The notes beneath the pieces are model-generated. The model was not told the DNA's origin and made no database searches. It was given only the letters and a program-made list of their open reading frames with translations. This document shows positions 19,452 to 30,579 of a DNA stretch of 64,000 nucleotides, in pieces (the stretch's first letter is position 1; each line of letters opens with the position of its first letter). Made by a program: the position numbers and the translations under genes. Source of the stretch: Erodium maritimum (lineage: Eukaryota; Streptophyta; Magnoliopsida; Geraniales; Geraniaceae); assembly GCA_963921825.1 (NCBI GenBank), contig OY997595.1:20453228-20517227 (forward strand), given 5' to 3'.

Positions 19452-22400
19452 CTATTTCATGAGAGATGGTTACTGAGGTTTCACCCAAGGGCGTGCGTCC
19501 CAGTGGAGCACTACCTTGGTTCCTTATGACATATGGTCCCTTGGAGGCATTTCCGAGAATCCCGACGATGAGCGTCCCTATGGGATGGTTTTCGGTGCCC
19601 CGATGCATGTGCCTCCTCTGGACCGAGGGAAAATCTGATATGATATGGGTACTCTGGTGGATCGGAATTATGGGAACCGAGGTGATCCTAGAATCTATCC
19701 ATGGATCGGAGGCTTGAGAAAGCAAGTGGTTGGCGTGATATCAATTACTCCCATTTTGGTAGCTACGATTAGTTAATGGTATTTTCATGGAATCTTTTAA
19801 GTTACTTTTCTCTTTGACAAAGCGAGACTATTTTATTTACACTGAATCCATAGCTTTTCATTGATTAATAGTGTTTACTCGTTCCCAGTTGTGATGATAT
19901 TCTATGTTATTATAATGTTCTCTACTTATTCTATGGGAAGTTATCGTTATCCTTGAGAAGGCGTTATTGTTATCGTTGCCTTTCATTTGTTTATTATATC
20001 TTTTGGTCTAAGAGTTTTAAGCACTTTCGCGATATAGGATTAAAGCAGTTTTATTATTAAACTTGGAGTCTAAACTTGTTTACGATTTTCCCTACTGAGC
20101 GTAAGCTCACCCCCTATTTGTTTATTTATTGTGTGTACAGGTGTACTTATTTATCTGAGAAATTCGAGGCTCGGGAGCTTCTGGATGTCTTGAGAGTTGT
20201 ATTAGGGACGTGTTGGGTCAAGTTGTTGAAATCTATTTATCTTTGTTACTCGTCGAATTTTGACATTATATTTGAAATTTGAATTGAATTATTTGAGGAA
20301 TATCTTGGAACTCGTTTCAGCTTCAAAGGGGTTTATTACTGTTTTACTACTTTTATCTCTTTTATTTCAAGTCGCGTCTCGAGTCCGGTCAAAAACCGGA
20401 TTTGGGGCGTGATAGGTACTGAGGCCATTGTTGTTGTTTCCCATTGTTGGGATCTGGTTTGAGGCTGTGCCATTGTGGCCAGCCTCTTGTTTGTAAGTTT
20501 GTAGGAGGGCTTCGCCTATGACCTGCAACTACACTTTGTAGCTGTATGGTTTTTATATAAAAAAAAAATTGATGATAAAAAAAAATTGCTGATAAAAAAA
20601 AAACTTGGACACTTGTCCCTAACTCCTTGGAAGAGAGAAAAGTGTGTGAGAAATGACACTTTTGACCTTACTTTATCACTAGAAGACGAAATAGGGAAAA
20701 ATGAGCCTTTAAACCTATTTTTTGAACCCAAATTTCAGCACTTTTCATTGATGGACAAAAATTTGAGGTTAGAGAGAGAGAAGGAGAGCCTCCATTTTTC
20801 AAGAAGAAGAAGACGACGAAAAAGGGCCATCTTCCATGGATTCTACCACCAAACCCTTCCAATTTCTTCGTATTCTTCATCCTCTTCTCATTCCCAAAGG
20901 TAAGAACCCAACCTTTTTCCATTTTGATGAACTTTAGTTTATGGGTCTTGTAGGATTTAGATGAAATTGGATTGGGTCTTGTTGGAAATGAGAAATACTT
21001 GGTGGAATTGAGTAGTAATGGAAATAAATGGGTGAAATTAGAAGAATTGGATAAAACCCTAATTTTGGAATTGGGGGAAATGTGAAATTGGAGCTAATCT
21101 TGAATGTTTTTAGTTGAAACATGATGGATTAAGGACCTAGAGCTCGTTTGGGACGTTTTTGGGAGAAAAGGTGTAGTTTTCCGGCGATTGGAGGATCACC
21201 GGGGCTCCGGCCGGTCACCGGAGGTCCGACCACGGTGGGCTGGTGGCTGGGACATCGAGATCCGAGCCTTTCCTAGTGATTCCAATCGTGTCTCGGGTTC
21301 CGAACCGTGCCTCGGGATTCGAGATGTGCCTCGTGTCCCGAGCCTCGGGTTTCGTTGTGTGTGGTGCCCGGTTGGGTGTCCTTCCGCTTTGATCGACTTT
21401 GGACTAGTATTGAGTTTCTTTGTGTTACGTTGTTAACTTAGAGTCCGGCTTGTTCGTGGAGAAGGAGGAAGCTAGTCAGGTCGTCACTACTGGATTGGAT
21501 TGCTTTTGAGGTAGGGAAAAGTAGCGGTTACTTGTTCAATTAAGGAAATTTACTAGAATTGCATATAGATATTAGTAACCGGAATAATTGTAGAATCACA
21601 TGTAGGATGTGAATAACTAGTGTAGTCGATTAAAATGTGGAATCATTTGCGGGCCATGTCGTGCCCGTAGGTTTGGGACTTGCCGTGCTGTAGAATTGCA
21701 TGTGGTCCATGTCGTGCCCGTAGGATTGTGTGATGGTTGTGCTTTACATGTGTGAATGTTATTGTTGAACTATTGACTTGTGACATGTTTGAGGCGCTGT
21801 ATGTGGGTGAGCATCGTGTGTTATGTGGATTGATGATTAAGATGGCATGCTATGTGAATCGTGTTATGCGTAAGTAGTGGTAATAAGTGCAGTATTATTG
21901 GTGGTTTTATGGTTGGTTGGGATGATTTATAAACCGATGTTGTGTGTTCTGGTATAATTTGTACCCTGATGTTATGTGTTCCGAGATGATATCTAGGCCG
22001 ATGCTGTGTGTTCCGGTATGATATGTTTAAGTTGTGATGTGTGATCCGGCGTATTATTGGATACTTATTGTGTGTGTGTTTGCTACTGATTTACTGTGTG
22101 TGTTGCTATTGTTTTACTGTGTGTATTTACTCGGTGATTCATTTGAGATATGGTTTGAGTGTGAATGATGAGTAATCGATGATTGTTGAGTAGGGTTGAT
22201 TTCACATGTTAAGTGTGGTTATTTGGTAAGTATTGTGATGAAGCGATGTTGTGGTTATGTGAGGTTGGTTATGATTGTGATTGTGATTGTGTGTTTTTCT
22301 GAGAATGATTAATTGGTTGTATGTTGGAGATGTTGAGATCGTGTGAGCGTTGAGTAACGTATGATTTTTTTGGTCGTGTGTGATTGATACAGTAAGAACC

Positions 22401-22868
22401 GCCCCCGTTCGAACCGGTGATTTTTGGCGAAGTTTGACTTTCAGTTGGAAAAGTCAACCGATGACTCCGGGAGTCGTTCGGGACCTTTCTGGGGCCCAAA
22501 AAGCTTAGCCGTCATCACGGTTAGCTTAGTTGGGCCATTTCCTTTCATTTGACAATAACATTGAAAAGTCAATTTTTGGTCAAACAAGAACTTTTTATCG
22601 ACAAATCCTAATTAAATTGGAAATTCAGGATTTTCTCAAAGAACTAAGTGGTCCCCACTAGGACACATGTCCTTAGTGGCTTGGAAGAGAAGAAATGAGT
22701 CTCAAAAGACCCATTTACCCTCACAAAAGCCAAATTGGAGAGATTGGACTTAAGGGCACTTTTGGACTTTCATCAAACTAGGTTTTAAAAGCAATTTGGA
22801 GCACATTTCTCCTCATTATTTGTGCTGGCCGAATTTGGAGAGAGAGAGGAAGAGAAGAAAGAGCCTTG

Positions 22869-24494
22869 TGTTGGGTCTCGAGGTAGGGTTGGAGATGAAC
22901 CAACTCACAGCGGAAAATCAAGGAAAACCAAGAGACGATTAAAACCATGAAACAACTAACAAAGAATGGATTCAAAAGAGAAAAATTCAGCACTATTTCT
23001 TACCAAAACAAGAACACCGGTTAACGAATGATTGGATTGAGTCTCCAAGACGCCTACGTATCCACATGGGAATCAAAGCCACATAGTTCTTCTCTTTGAG
23101 GACTCAAGAACACAAAAATTGAGGTGGAAACTAGCCAAACCCGAAATGGTAGTAGGAGGGAGAGAAAAAAATTGATTCCCATTTGTGTCTTGTGTTTGTT
23201 ATGTTGAAAAAAGATGACTTAAACATAACAAACCCCATACTTGTCCAACTAAAGGCATGAGACAAGCATGGTGACAAGTAAGGTGTAAATAGGACAAAGT
23301 ATGGCAAGACAATATTGGGTTAGGTGGTGAATCACCAACACCTTAATCCTTGTCTTAATTACTTAGTACTAATTAATCAAGACTTGATTAATTTGTTTCA
23401 TGGGCCTTGGTTGCATGGGCCTTTCATGGGCCTTTTGGAACATGGCCTGTGGCCATTTCCAACGAGGTCCCGTGATTCACTCATCGCCTCCAAGCCTTCC
23501 ATACCGGAAATGTCCAACATTATCCACGCGATCAATCCCAAGACTTCAAGCCTTATCTCAATCCGTAAAGTCCTATTCGCTTACGGGCACATGACCCAAA
23601 ACCCAGTTTTGGTCAAGTCCCGAGACAACTCCCTTTTGGCCATTCTCCATAAATGTGTCAATGAGTTTCATCCTCCGGTGTGACCCTTAGGTTTATGCAT
23701 GTCAATAGATCAATGTAAAATCCCATTTTACTTGATCCTATTTAAGTGGCAACTAACAAGACTGTAGTATTGCCTGACACTGCATAACGAATCGACCTTG
23801 TCGATTCTAACCTTTCCGTCGTCCCTGTCATTATCCTTTTATCTCTGATATCCTGATTGAGATAAGCATAAAGCCGTCATCCTTATTATTTTCAATCACT
23901 GTTCCTTGATATGTGAGATGATTGAATATATGATACCCAGTATCATGTGCATGGCCATGCTATTCATTCAGCCACTCTCGATCAAGCGGCCGAGAATCGA
24001 TATCTTTCCCATACCGTATTATGAGGGATAAATCCCTTAGCCATCTTTCGTTTCACTCATGCAGTCTGTCCCCAAGCCAATCCTGGCCGTTATGGAAGCC
24101 TTGTTACGGACAACGTTAGGCTCAGGTCAAACTCAGTTGTTTACTGCATAGCGATCTTAAAGACTCCTTGGTCTAAGGATACATGACAAGCTACGACAAT
24201 GAATATGTTCATGACTTGATCTATGGCACATATTTATGTCGGGTCGTCCAATATCATGTCCCATATGATATCTATGATTAGACTTCAGAATCTCATTCTA
24301 ATGACTAACAGAACGTAAGCCATAAAGAGCCATCTTTCATACTAGTCGTTTCTAGTGAAGCCTTTCATAGATCAGAGCACACATTGATATATTACTCCAA
24401 CACATAAGTAATATAAAGCCGCTTTAATTTTATTGCTAACGATGATATATACATTTGGACATTTAGGATTGAACTATTGGCACTAAGACTAACA
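22869..24494 (-). mobile_element. copia-type solo LTR inside LTR E
   Basis: 1626 bp with TG..CA ends: read on the minus strand it starts TGTTAGTCTTAGTGCCAATA and ends CGAGACCCAACA. It is flanked by CCTTG at 22864-22868 and 24495-24499, and the interrupted LTR resumes exactly on the other side. No pol sequence is inside. The lineage is uncertain. The 119-residue frame at 23324-23683 matches nothing known to me. Confidence 0.75.
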
Positions 24495-24898
24495 CCTTGA
24501 AGCTTGAAGGAGAAGAAAGGTGCAAAAATGGAGTCTTGAGCTTGAGTTCTTCCCAAAAACCCTCCAAAACACCATTTTCTTAATCTCCATTCTACTACTA
24601 AGGTAAATCCTTCACCTAATTTCGTTTTCCTTGAGATTTGATTTATGGGTTTAAGAGGAAGAACTTGGAAATGGTTGGATTGTTGGAAGTTGATGTTGGG
24701 TGTTGATTTTTGGAGATAAAAGGAAGTTGGATGATGTTTTAGTTTGAATTTTTGGAGTTTTGTTGAAGACACATGGTGGGTATTGAGCTATTTAGGGTTT
24801 TGGAGCTGTTTTGGAGGTTTGGGATTGATAAGAATGGAGTTTTTGGACTGAAATCTCGTGAAAAGGAAGCTAGAGGAAGAAGAAGGTCGGAACCCGTT

Positions 24899-25075
24899 AG
24901 ACCCGTCACGGATCCGTGACGAGCACCGTGACGGGTGACGTCACGGATCCGTGACGAGCACCGTGACGGGTGACGTCACGGCTCCGTGAGGGAGACCGTG
25001 ATGGCGTCAGTCACGACTCCTTGAGGACAACCGTGACGGCGCAAGTAACAGATCTGTGACCTGATCCGTGGCAGA
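24899..25075 (+). repeat. palindromic repeat array in LTR E
   Basis: Repeats of GTCACGGATCCGTGAC, a perfect 16-bp palindrome, alternating with ACCGTGACGG, with a period of about 35 bp. The copies become more divergent towards the 3' end. Confidence 0.85.
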
Positions 25076-25869
25076 CCTGTTTTGAGCTCTTTTTGGGTGT
25101 TTTCTTCTTTTTCGAACCTTTATCTTGAACCGGTTGCTTGGGGACTTTAACTCAGATGATGCATCTTAAACCACCTTTGGTTAGCCTTTAACTTTAGTTT
25201 TAATTGTGATCCAAGACCTTGGACCCGAGCTCGACGAAGGAGGCGGCCTTGGGAACCACGTGAGAGAACGGGGAGGAAGCTTGCCAGGACGTCAGCAGCT
25301 AGGAGAATTTGAGTGTTGGAGATTTCAAGGTAGGGAAGAGTAGCAAACTCCACTCTTAATTTAAATGCTAATAGTATGTGTGTAGGATAATAATAACCGG
25401 AAAGGTCCTATTTTGCATATAGGATGTGATTCACTAGATTAACTGCTTTTCAATTACAAAAATAACCGGACGAGTCTAGTTTGCATATAGGATGTGATTC
25501 ACTAGATTAATCGCTTTCAATACTTTGGGAAATTGTCGTGCTGGTAGATTGGCCATGTCGATCCTTAGGATTGCTTGTTGAATGTACTTTTTAATGATTG
25601 TTCGTCTTTAGTATTGATGCATGCTCCGTCTCTAGGTTAATTTAAGAGTCGCACTAAACTAGTTGAATTAAGATGATTGTAATATGAATGATTGAGCCGT
25701 GTTATGATTGGTCGAATGAATGAAATGAATGTGATATGATTGGTTGAATGGATGTGTGATTGTGCCTAATGATATGATCGGGTGAGTGATAGACCGATGG
25801 GACGTGGTTGGTAAGTAATGCCGGTAAGCTTGGTTTGACAATGTGTGTGGTGGTATTGTGTTTGATATG

Positions 25870-26160
25870 CTATTGTGTGGAATGAGTGTGTACCCCGAGG
25901 TGGACATGCCGGGAAGATGCCTAGTCTGATGTGCGGTTCCGGTATGGTATATGAGTGTGTACCCCGAGGTGGTAATTCCGGGAAGATGCCTAGGCCGATA
26001 TGTGGTTCCGGTATGGTATATGATTGTGTAACCCGATGTGCGTTTCCGGGAAGATGTCTAGGACGATGTGCGTTTCCGGTATGGCGTGTGGTTATTTACC
26101 CCGAGGGAGTATTTCCGGGAACATATCTAGGCCGATGTGCGTTTCCGGTATAATATGTTA
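25870..26160 (+). repeat. downstream tandem array in LTR E
   Basis: Units containing CCGGGAAGATGCCTAGGC and GATGTGCGTTTCCGGTATGG, about five irregular copies. Confidence 0.7.
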
Positions 26161-27876
26161 CTTGTTCTACCCAGATGATCTGTGGTCCTTTGGGGACATT
26201 TCCGGGACTCCCGATGATATGTGTTCTTGGGAACATTCCCGGGAGCCACGATGATATGTGCCTCCTCTGGACCGAGGGGCTTTTGGTTATGATACATCGG
26301 TTATATGTAGGTCGGAGTATTGTGGTTTAAATTATCTATGTTCCATCACTTTTGTGTTCTCTAGTTGTTTCTATTAAAGACTAAACTGTCTCTCCTTGGA
26401 ATTTCCTTTGAGTTACTATTTTTATTAAGTATTGTAATTCTTGTTGGTCGCTAACTTTGGCATCCTTTGGATAATTGTGCTATTTGAGGTTTCATTGTCA
26501 AGGCGGGGGTTCTTTTACTTTACTACTTTTTTCCTACTGAGCGTAAGCTCACCCCCTTGTGTTTACTGTTGTTTTACAGGTTTCTTTGCTGAGTAGTTGT
26601 AGGACGTCTCATAGCTCTGTATGCTCAGCGAGAGTCTGGAGAAAGGTTGACTTAGTAGTGGCGTACTCCTTATTATGATCTTTATTTATTTATTTCGGTC
26701 TGAGCTGTGACTCATAGTTTTTGTCATGTTTTGGAACAAATTTTCGAAGTTATTATAAGTTGGAACTGATTTTGGAAATTTAATTCTCTTAAGTTGCCTT
26801 TATTTTTATTATTCAAATCATTATGTTAGTTCACGTCTCGAGCCCGGTCAAAACCGGATTTGGAGCGTGACAGATACGGTGATACGTGGTTGTGCTTGTG
26901 ACTAATCGTCCGTGATGAGGTAGGCCCACCTTCCAACCACGGGTCAGTAAAGTGTTGCAATAGTTACGCGATGAAGTGGTTGCCATTGTAAGAACCGCCC
27001 CCAGTCAACAACGGTCGAACCGGCGGAAATCGGGAAGAGTTGACTTTTCGCCGAAAAAGTCAACTAACGACTGCGGGTGTCATTCGGGACCTTTCCGGGA
27101 CCCAAAAATCTTAGCCTTCGTTACGGTTAGCTTAGTTGGGTCATTTCCTTTTAAATAAGTGTTTTTGCGAAAAAGTCAATTTCGGGTCAAACGGGGTCGA
27201 ATTAGGGTTTTATCGGATTAATTAAATTGGGCTGGGATATTTGAGAGTGGAGATGGACCCCACATGGACACATGTCCCTAATTTCTTGGAGGATGGTAAA
27301 TGGGTGAGAGAACCAATTTGGCCCCACTTTTGGGCATAAAAAGGAAAGGGGCAAAATAGACCTTTCTATTTTAGGTTAAAGGCCACATGTGAACAATTTC
27401 AGCTCATATTTTTTCCTTGGTCGAAAATTGCTAGAGAGGGAGAGGGTGGAGCTTCCATTGAAGAAGAGAAGAAGAAGAAGAAGAAGAGGAAGAAAAAGCT
27501 TGTCCCTTTGATTTCTACCACCAAAACTCCTCCAAATCTCCATATTTCTCATCCTCTACTCTATTCCCAAGGTAAGCATTCAATCAACTCCTATTTTGAT
27601 GAACTTTGGGTCATGGGTTTTTTTGGGAGTTCATGAACTAAGCTTGGGTGTTATGGGATTGAAGTTTTTCATTGTTAAATTTATGGATTGTGGTGGAAAG
27701 TGGAGGATTGTAGTGGAAATTGATTGGGTTTTGTTGATTTGATGAAACCCAACCTTGGGTCTTGGAGTTTTGGGGTTGTTGAGGCTGAATTTTGAGTTTT
27801 TGGAGCTTAACAATGGAGTTTTTGAGGTTTGGATTCGTTGGGACGAAGTTGAGGGAAGAAGGAGGAAACTGTCCAG

Positions 27877-28050
27877 ACCCGTCACGGATCCGTGACGGGA
27901 ACCGTGACGGAGCACGTCACGGTTCCGTGATAGAGACCGTGACGGCGCACGTCACGGTTTCGTGACGTCAACCGTGACGGTACACGTCACGGTTCCGTGA
28001 CCCAAACTGTGACGGAGTCCGTCAAGGCTCCATAACCCTCTCCATGATGG
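27877..28050 (+). repeat. palindromic repeat array in LTR F
   Basis: About five units of GTCACGGNTCCGTGAC alternating with ACCGTGACGG, the same kind as in LTR E but independently varied. Confidence 0.85.
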
Positions 28051-28569
28051 AGCAGAATTGGACCTTTCCAAGTCCATTTTGTTGTTATCGAGTAGTTAGT
28101 AAGGTTATCTATAACCGAACGTATTGGGGTTTAGGTTGGGTGTTTTCTCTTTAAACCATTCTTGAATTATTATTAAATCTCGTGTTACTTTGTGATCCTA
28201 GACGTTGTTCCCGATTGTGGTGGAGGAGGCTATTAGGCGGTTCATGATTGTTCAAGTTGGATCGCGGTTGAGGTAGGGAAATGTAGCGAATACCGGTTAA
28301 AATGCGGAAAGTTACTAGAATTGCATATAGGATATGATTAACCGGAATAATTGTGGAATTGCATGTAGGGTGTGAATAACTAGCGTAGTCGTTTAAAATG
28401 TGGAATTACTTGCGGGCCATGTCGTGCCTGTAGGTTTGGTACTTGTTGTGCTGTAGAATATCATGTGGGCCATGTCGTGCCCGTAGGATTGTGTGATGAT
28501 TGTGCTTTACCTGTGTAAACGTTACTGTTGAACTATTACCTTGTGATATGTTTGAGGTGCTGTATGTGT

Positions 28570-28980
28570 GTGCCCCGGTAGGATAACTAGGCCGAGGCTG
28601 GTGTTCCGGTGAGATATCTAGGTCGATGCTGTGTGTTCCGGTATGATATCTAGATTGATGCTAGGTGTTACGGTGTGATATCTAGACCGATGATGTGTGT
28701 TCCGGTATGATACCTAGGCGGAGGCTGTGTGTTCCGGCGTACGTTGTACCCCGATGCTAGGTGTTCCGGTATGATATCTAGACCGATGATGTGTGTTCTG
28801 GTGAGATATCTAGGTCAAGGTTGTGCGTTCCGGCGTACGTTGTACCCCGGTGCTAGGTGTTCCGGTATGATATCCAGGCCGATGTTGTGTGTTCTGATAT
28901 ACTTTGTACCCCGATGATGTGTGTTCCGGGACGATATCTAGACCGATGTTGTATGTTCCGGTACGATATGTGAGCCATGC
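28570..28980 (+). repeat. downstream tandem array in LTR F
   Basis: About ten irregular units of CCGGTATGATATCTAGACCG plus ATGATGTGTGTT. Confidence 0.8.
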
Positions 28981-30455
28981 GGTGTGATCCAGTGTATTAT
29001 GAGAGACTTACTGTGTGTGTATTTGCTAATGGTTTACTCGGTGATTCTTGTGATATAGTTGGGTGTGAATATTGAGCAATCGATAATTGTTGAGCAGGGT
29101 TTATTTCACATGATAAGTGTGGTGATTGGGTAAGTGGTGTGATCAAACGATGTTATGGTTATGTGAGGTTGGTTATGATTGTGATTGCGATTACGTGTTT
29201 TCCTGTTTGATTTTGTTAGTTGTCGTTGCTTTACTAGTATGCCATATTTGGACGGGTATCCGTGGGGTGAGCGGTATGCTCATCCCCTTTACCACTTTTT
29301 CTACAGGTTTTGATCGTAAGTTAGTTTAAAGGACGTCTCGGAGCTTGGGAGCTTAGCGAGAGTCCTAGTTCTTGGATTTTCTAGAGACGTATCTCCCTTT
29401 TGTACCAAACCTTCTATTTTTGGATTTCGAGCATTTGACTCTTATTATCGGGATTGATAATTTTGAACTATTTTTGGAGTCCGACTAGCTATTGGGAAAA
29501 TGTGCGATGGGTCTCGCGAGGAGGTCGACCGCCTGTCCAGACTGTGTGTCGTGGTAAGTGCGTGGGTTATCGCCAGGCCCAGCTGGGTTGCTACTGGAAA
29601 CCGAGCAGGAGGTGGTTTAATGTTTGTGTTTGGATGCCTTACGTATTTTTCGGTTGTTACTGTGTGTGTTGACTAGTCTTGGTTCGCTGGGGTTATTTAT
29701 GCCTGTTATGTGATTCTTCTGTGACTTGGGTGATAACGTTATGGGTGTTTGGTAATGGACCGTATGACTGTTTTGCGTCGAGTATGAGTTCTGTTTAATG
29801 AGTTCCTGTGTGAAATAGGTGGTGCAGGTTTGGTTGTTGAGAACCGTCCTCGTGACGGTTTAGTGTCAGGTATGAGGTGTGACTGGTTCCTCCGTTTTCA
29901 ACTATTGTGTTTGCAACTGGTGTCGTTGTAGATATTTCCGCTGTATGTGTGTTTCCTTGACTTGGATCAAGTGTCGATATTTGTGTTTTCTTGTTTCATT
30001 TCGTTAGTTGTTATTTCTTTACTAGTATGCCATATTTGGAAAGGTATCCGTGGTGGTGAGCGAAATGCTCATCCCTTTTACTACTTTTTCCTACTGAGCG
30101 AAATGCTCATCCCCTTTACTACTTTTTCCTACTGAGCGAAACGCTCATCCCCTTCACTACTGTTCCTACAGGTTTTGATCGTGATTTGGTTTAGAGGACG
30201 TCTCGGAGCTTGGGAGCTTAGCGAGAGGCCATGTGTCATTTACCTAGTAGAGACATACTTCTTTTGTCTTGAACATGTGGATTTTGGAACTCGAGCTTTG
30301 GACTCGTTTGTTGTTATTTATCGGTTTTGGATTAGTTTATGAAATTTATATTTCAAAATGCTTTTCCGTTAATATTTTTCGGCTTGTGAAACGGTTCCTT
30401 TTCAATTTCTGGTTCACGTCTCGAGTCCGGTCAAAACCGGATTTGGGGCCTGACA

Positions 30456-30579
30456 AGAGTAATCTTTTGTTTTTTTGAGAATAAGATATAGATCCTTTAT
30501 TGTTGCTCTAGTTGTAAAATACAATTTAGTACATCAAGGGGGACTCCCATGATGACCATTGAAGAACAAACACATACCG
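30456..30579 (-). mobile_element. 3' tail of a LINE, split by the Tekay element
   Basis: After the AGAGT duplication, a T run at 30471-30477 and an AT-rich stretch resemble the reversed poly-A tail and 3' UTR of plant LINEs, like 9003-9040 and 51944-51980. The RNase H-like remnant at 44268-44456 lies on the far side of the Tekay element in the right order and strand, so the two probably belong to one older LINE. Confidence 0.4.

Larger units (their letters stand above)
17079..20414 (+). mobile_element. solo LTR D of Tekay family (long subtype)
   Basis: 3336 bp from TGTAAAACCCC to GGGGCGTGATA (final CA mutated to TA), flanked by GGTAC at 17074-17078 and 20415-20419. No internal domain. The body matches the minus-strand LTR at 61712-64000, including AAGGTAGG near 18365, a poly-G tract, a tandem array, the hairpin GAGC-GTAA-GCTC at 20097-20108 and the acceptor-like TGTACAG at 20134-20140. 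The long GC-rich frame at 17473-18105 lies in its upstream part and is not called as a gene. Confidence 0.9.
15762..20602 (+). mobile_element. LINE-like poly-A retroposon interrupted by solo LTR D
   Basis: The segments 15762-17078 and 20415-20602 join across the GGTAC duplication of LTR D into a retroposon of about 1.5 kb. It ends in TGTAGCTGTATGGTTTTTATAT followed by A-rich TGATAAAAAAAAA repeats. ACTTGGAGACTTGT at 15748-15761 and ACTTGGACACTTGT at 20603-20616 look like its 14-bp target duplication with one mismatch. The 5' part is pyrimidine-rich, like a LINE 5' UTR, and I find no reverse transcriptase. It is probably a non-autonomous LINE derivative. The short frames at 16223-16959 match nothing I recognise. 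Confidence 0.6.
22391..26872 (+). mobile_element. solo LTR E of Tekay family, itself interrupted
   Basis: Begins AGTAAGAACCGCC (first T mutated) and ends TTGGAGCGTGACA. It is flanked by GATAC at 22386-22390 and 26873-26877. Removing the copia-type solo LTR (22869-24494 plus 5 bp) leaves about 2.85 kb, the normal LTR size. It shows TAAG|GTAAAT at 24603 (donor-like) after a GAAGGAGAAGAAAGG leader, the palindromic array at 24899-25075, AAGGTAGGGAAGAG near 25327, the hairpin GAGC-GTAA-GCTC at 26539-26550 and TTTTACAG at 26572-26579 (acceptor-like). No internal domain. Confidence 0.9.
26987..29462 (+). mobile_element. truncated LTR F of Tekay family
   Basis: Starts TGTAAGAACCGCCCCC and follows the family closely up to about 29462, where it stops near an AGTCCG before the usual CACGTCTCG...GTGACA end. 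GCCAT precedes the start, but I find no matching duplication after it, so its 3' end was probably lost by deletion. It contains AAG|GTAAGC at 27582, a textbook plant donor, the palindromic array 27877-28050, a second array 28570-28980, the hairpin TGAGC-GGTAT-GCTCA at 29268-29282 and TTCTACAG near 29300. Confidence 0.7.
15340..30455 (+). mobile_element. solo LTR C of Tekay family, host of a nested stack
   Basis: Starts TGTAAGAACC at 15340 and ends TTGGGGCCTGACA at 30455, flanked on both sides by AGAGT. Its own segments are 15340-15761, 20603-22390, 26873-26986 and about 29463-30455. The rest is inserted: a poly-A retroposon (15762-20602), solo LTR E (22391-26872) and truncated LTR F (26987 to about 29462). 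The donor-like AAAG|GTAAGA is at 20900. The last segment carries the hairpin three times in a row (about 30057-30150) before CCTACAG. About 0.7 kb near the last two insertions has no match in sister LTRs. No internal domain is present, so LTR-LTR recombination probably removed it. Confidence 0.75.

Noticed and set aside
24899..25075. Bacterial-type terminators or operators in the palindromic arrays
   Set aside because: They lie in retrotransposon LTRs of a plant genome, so prokaryotic signals do not apply.
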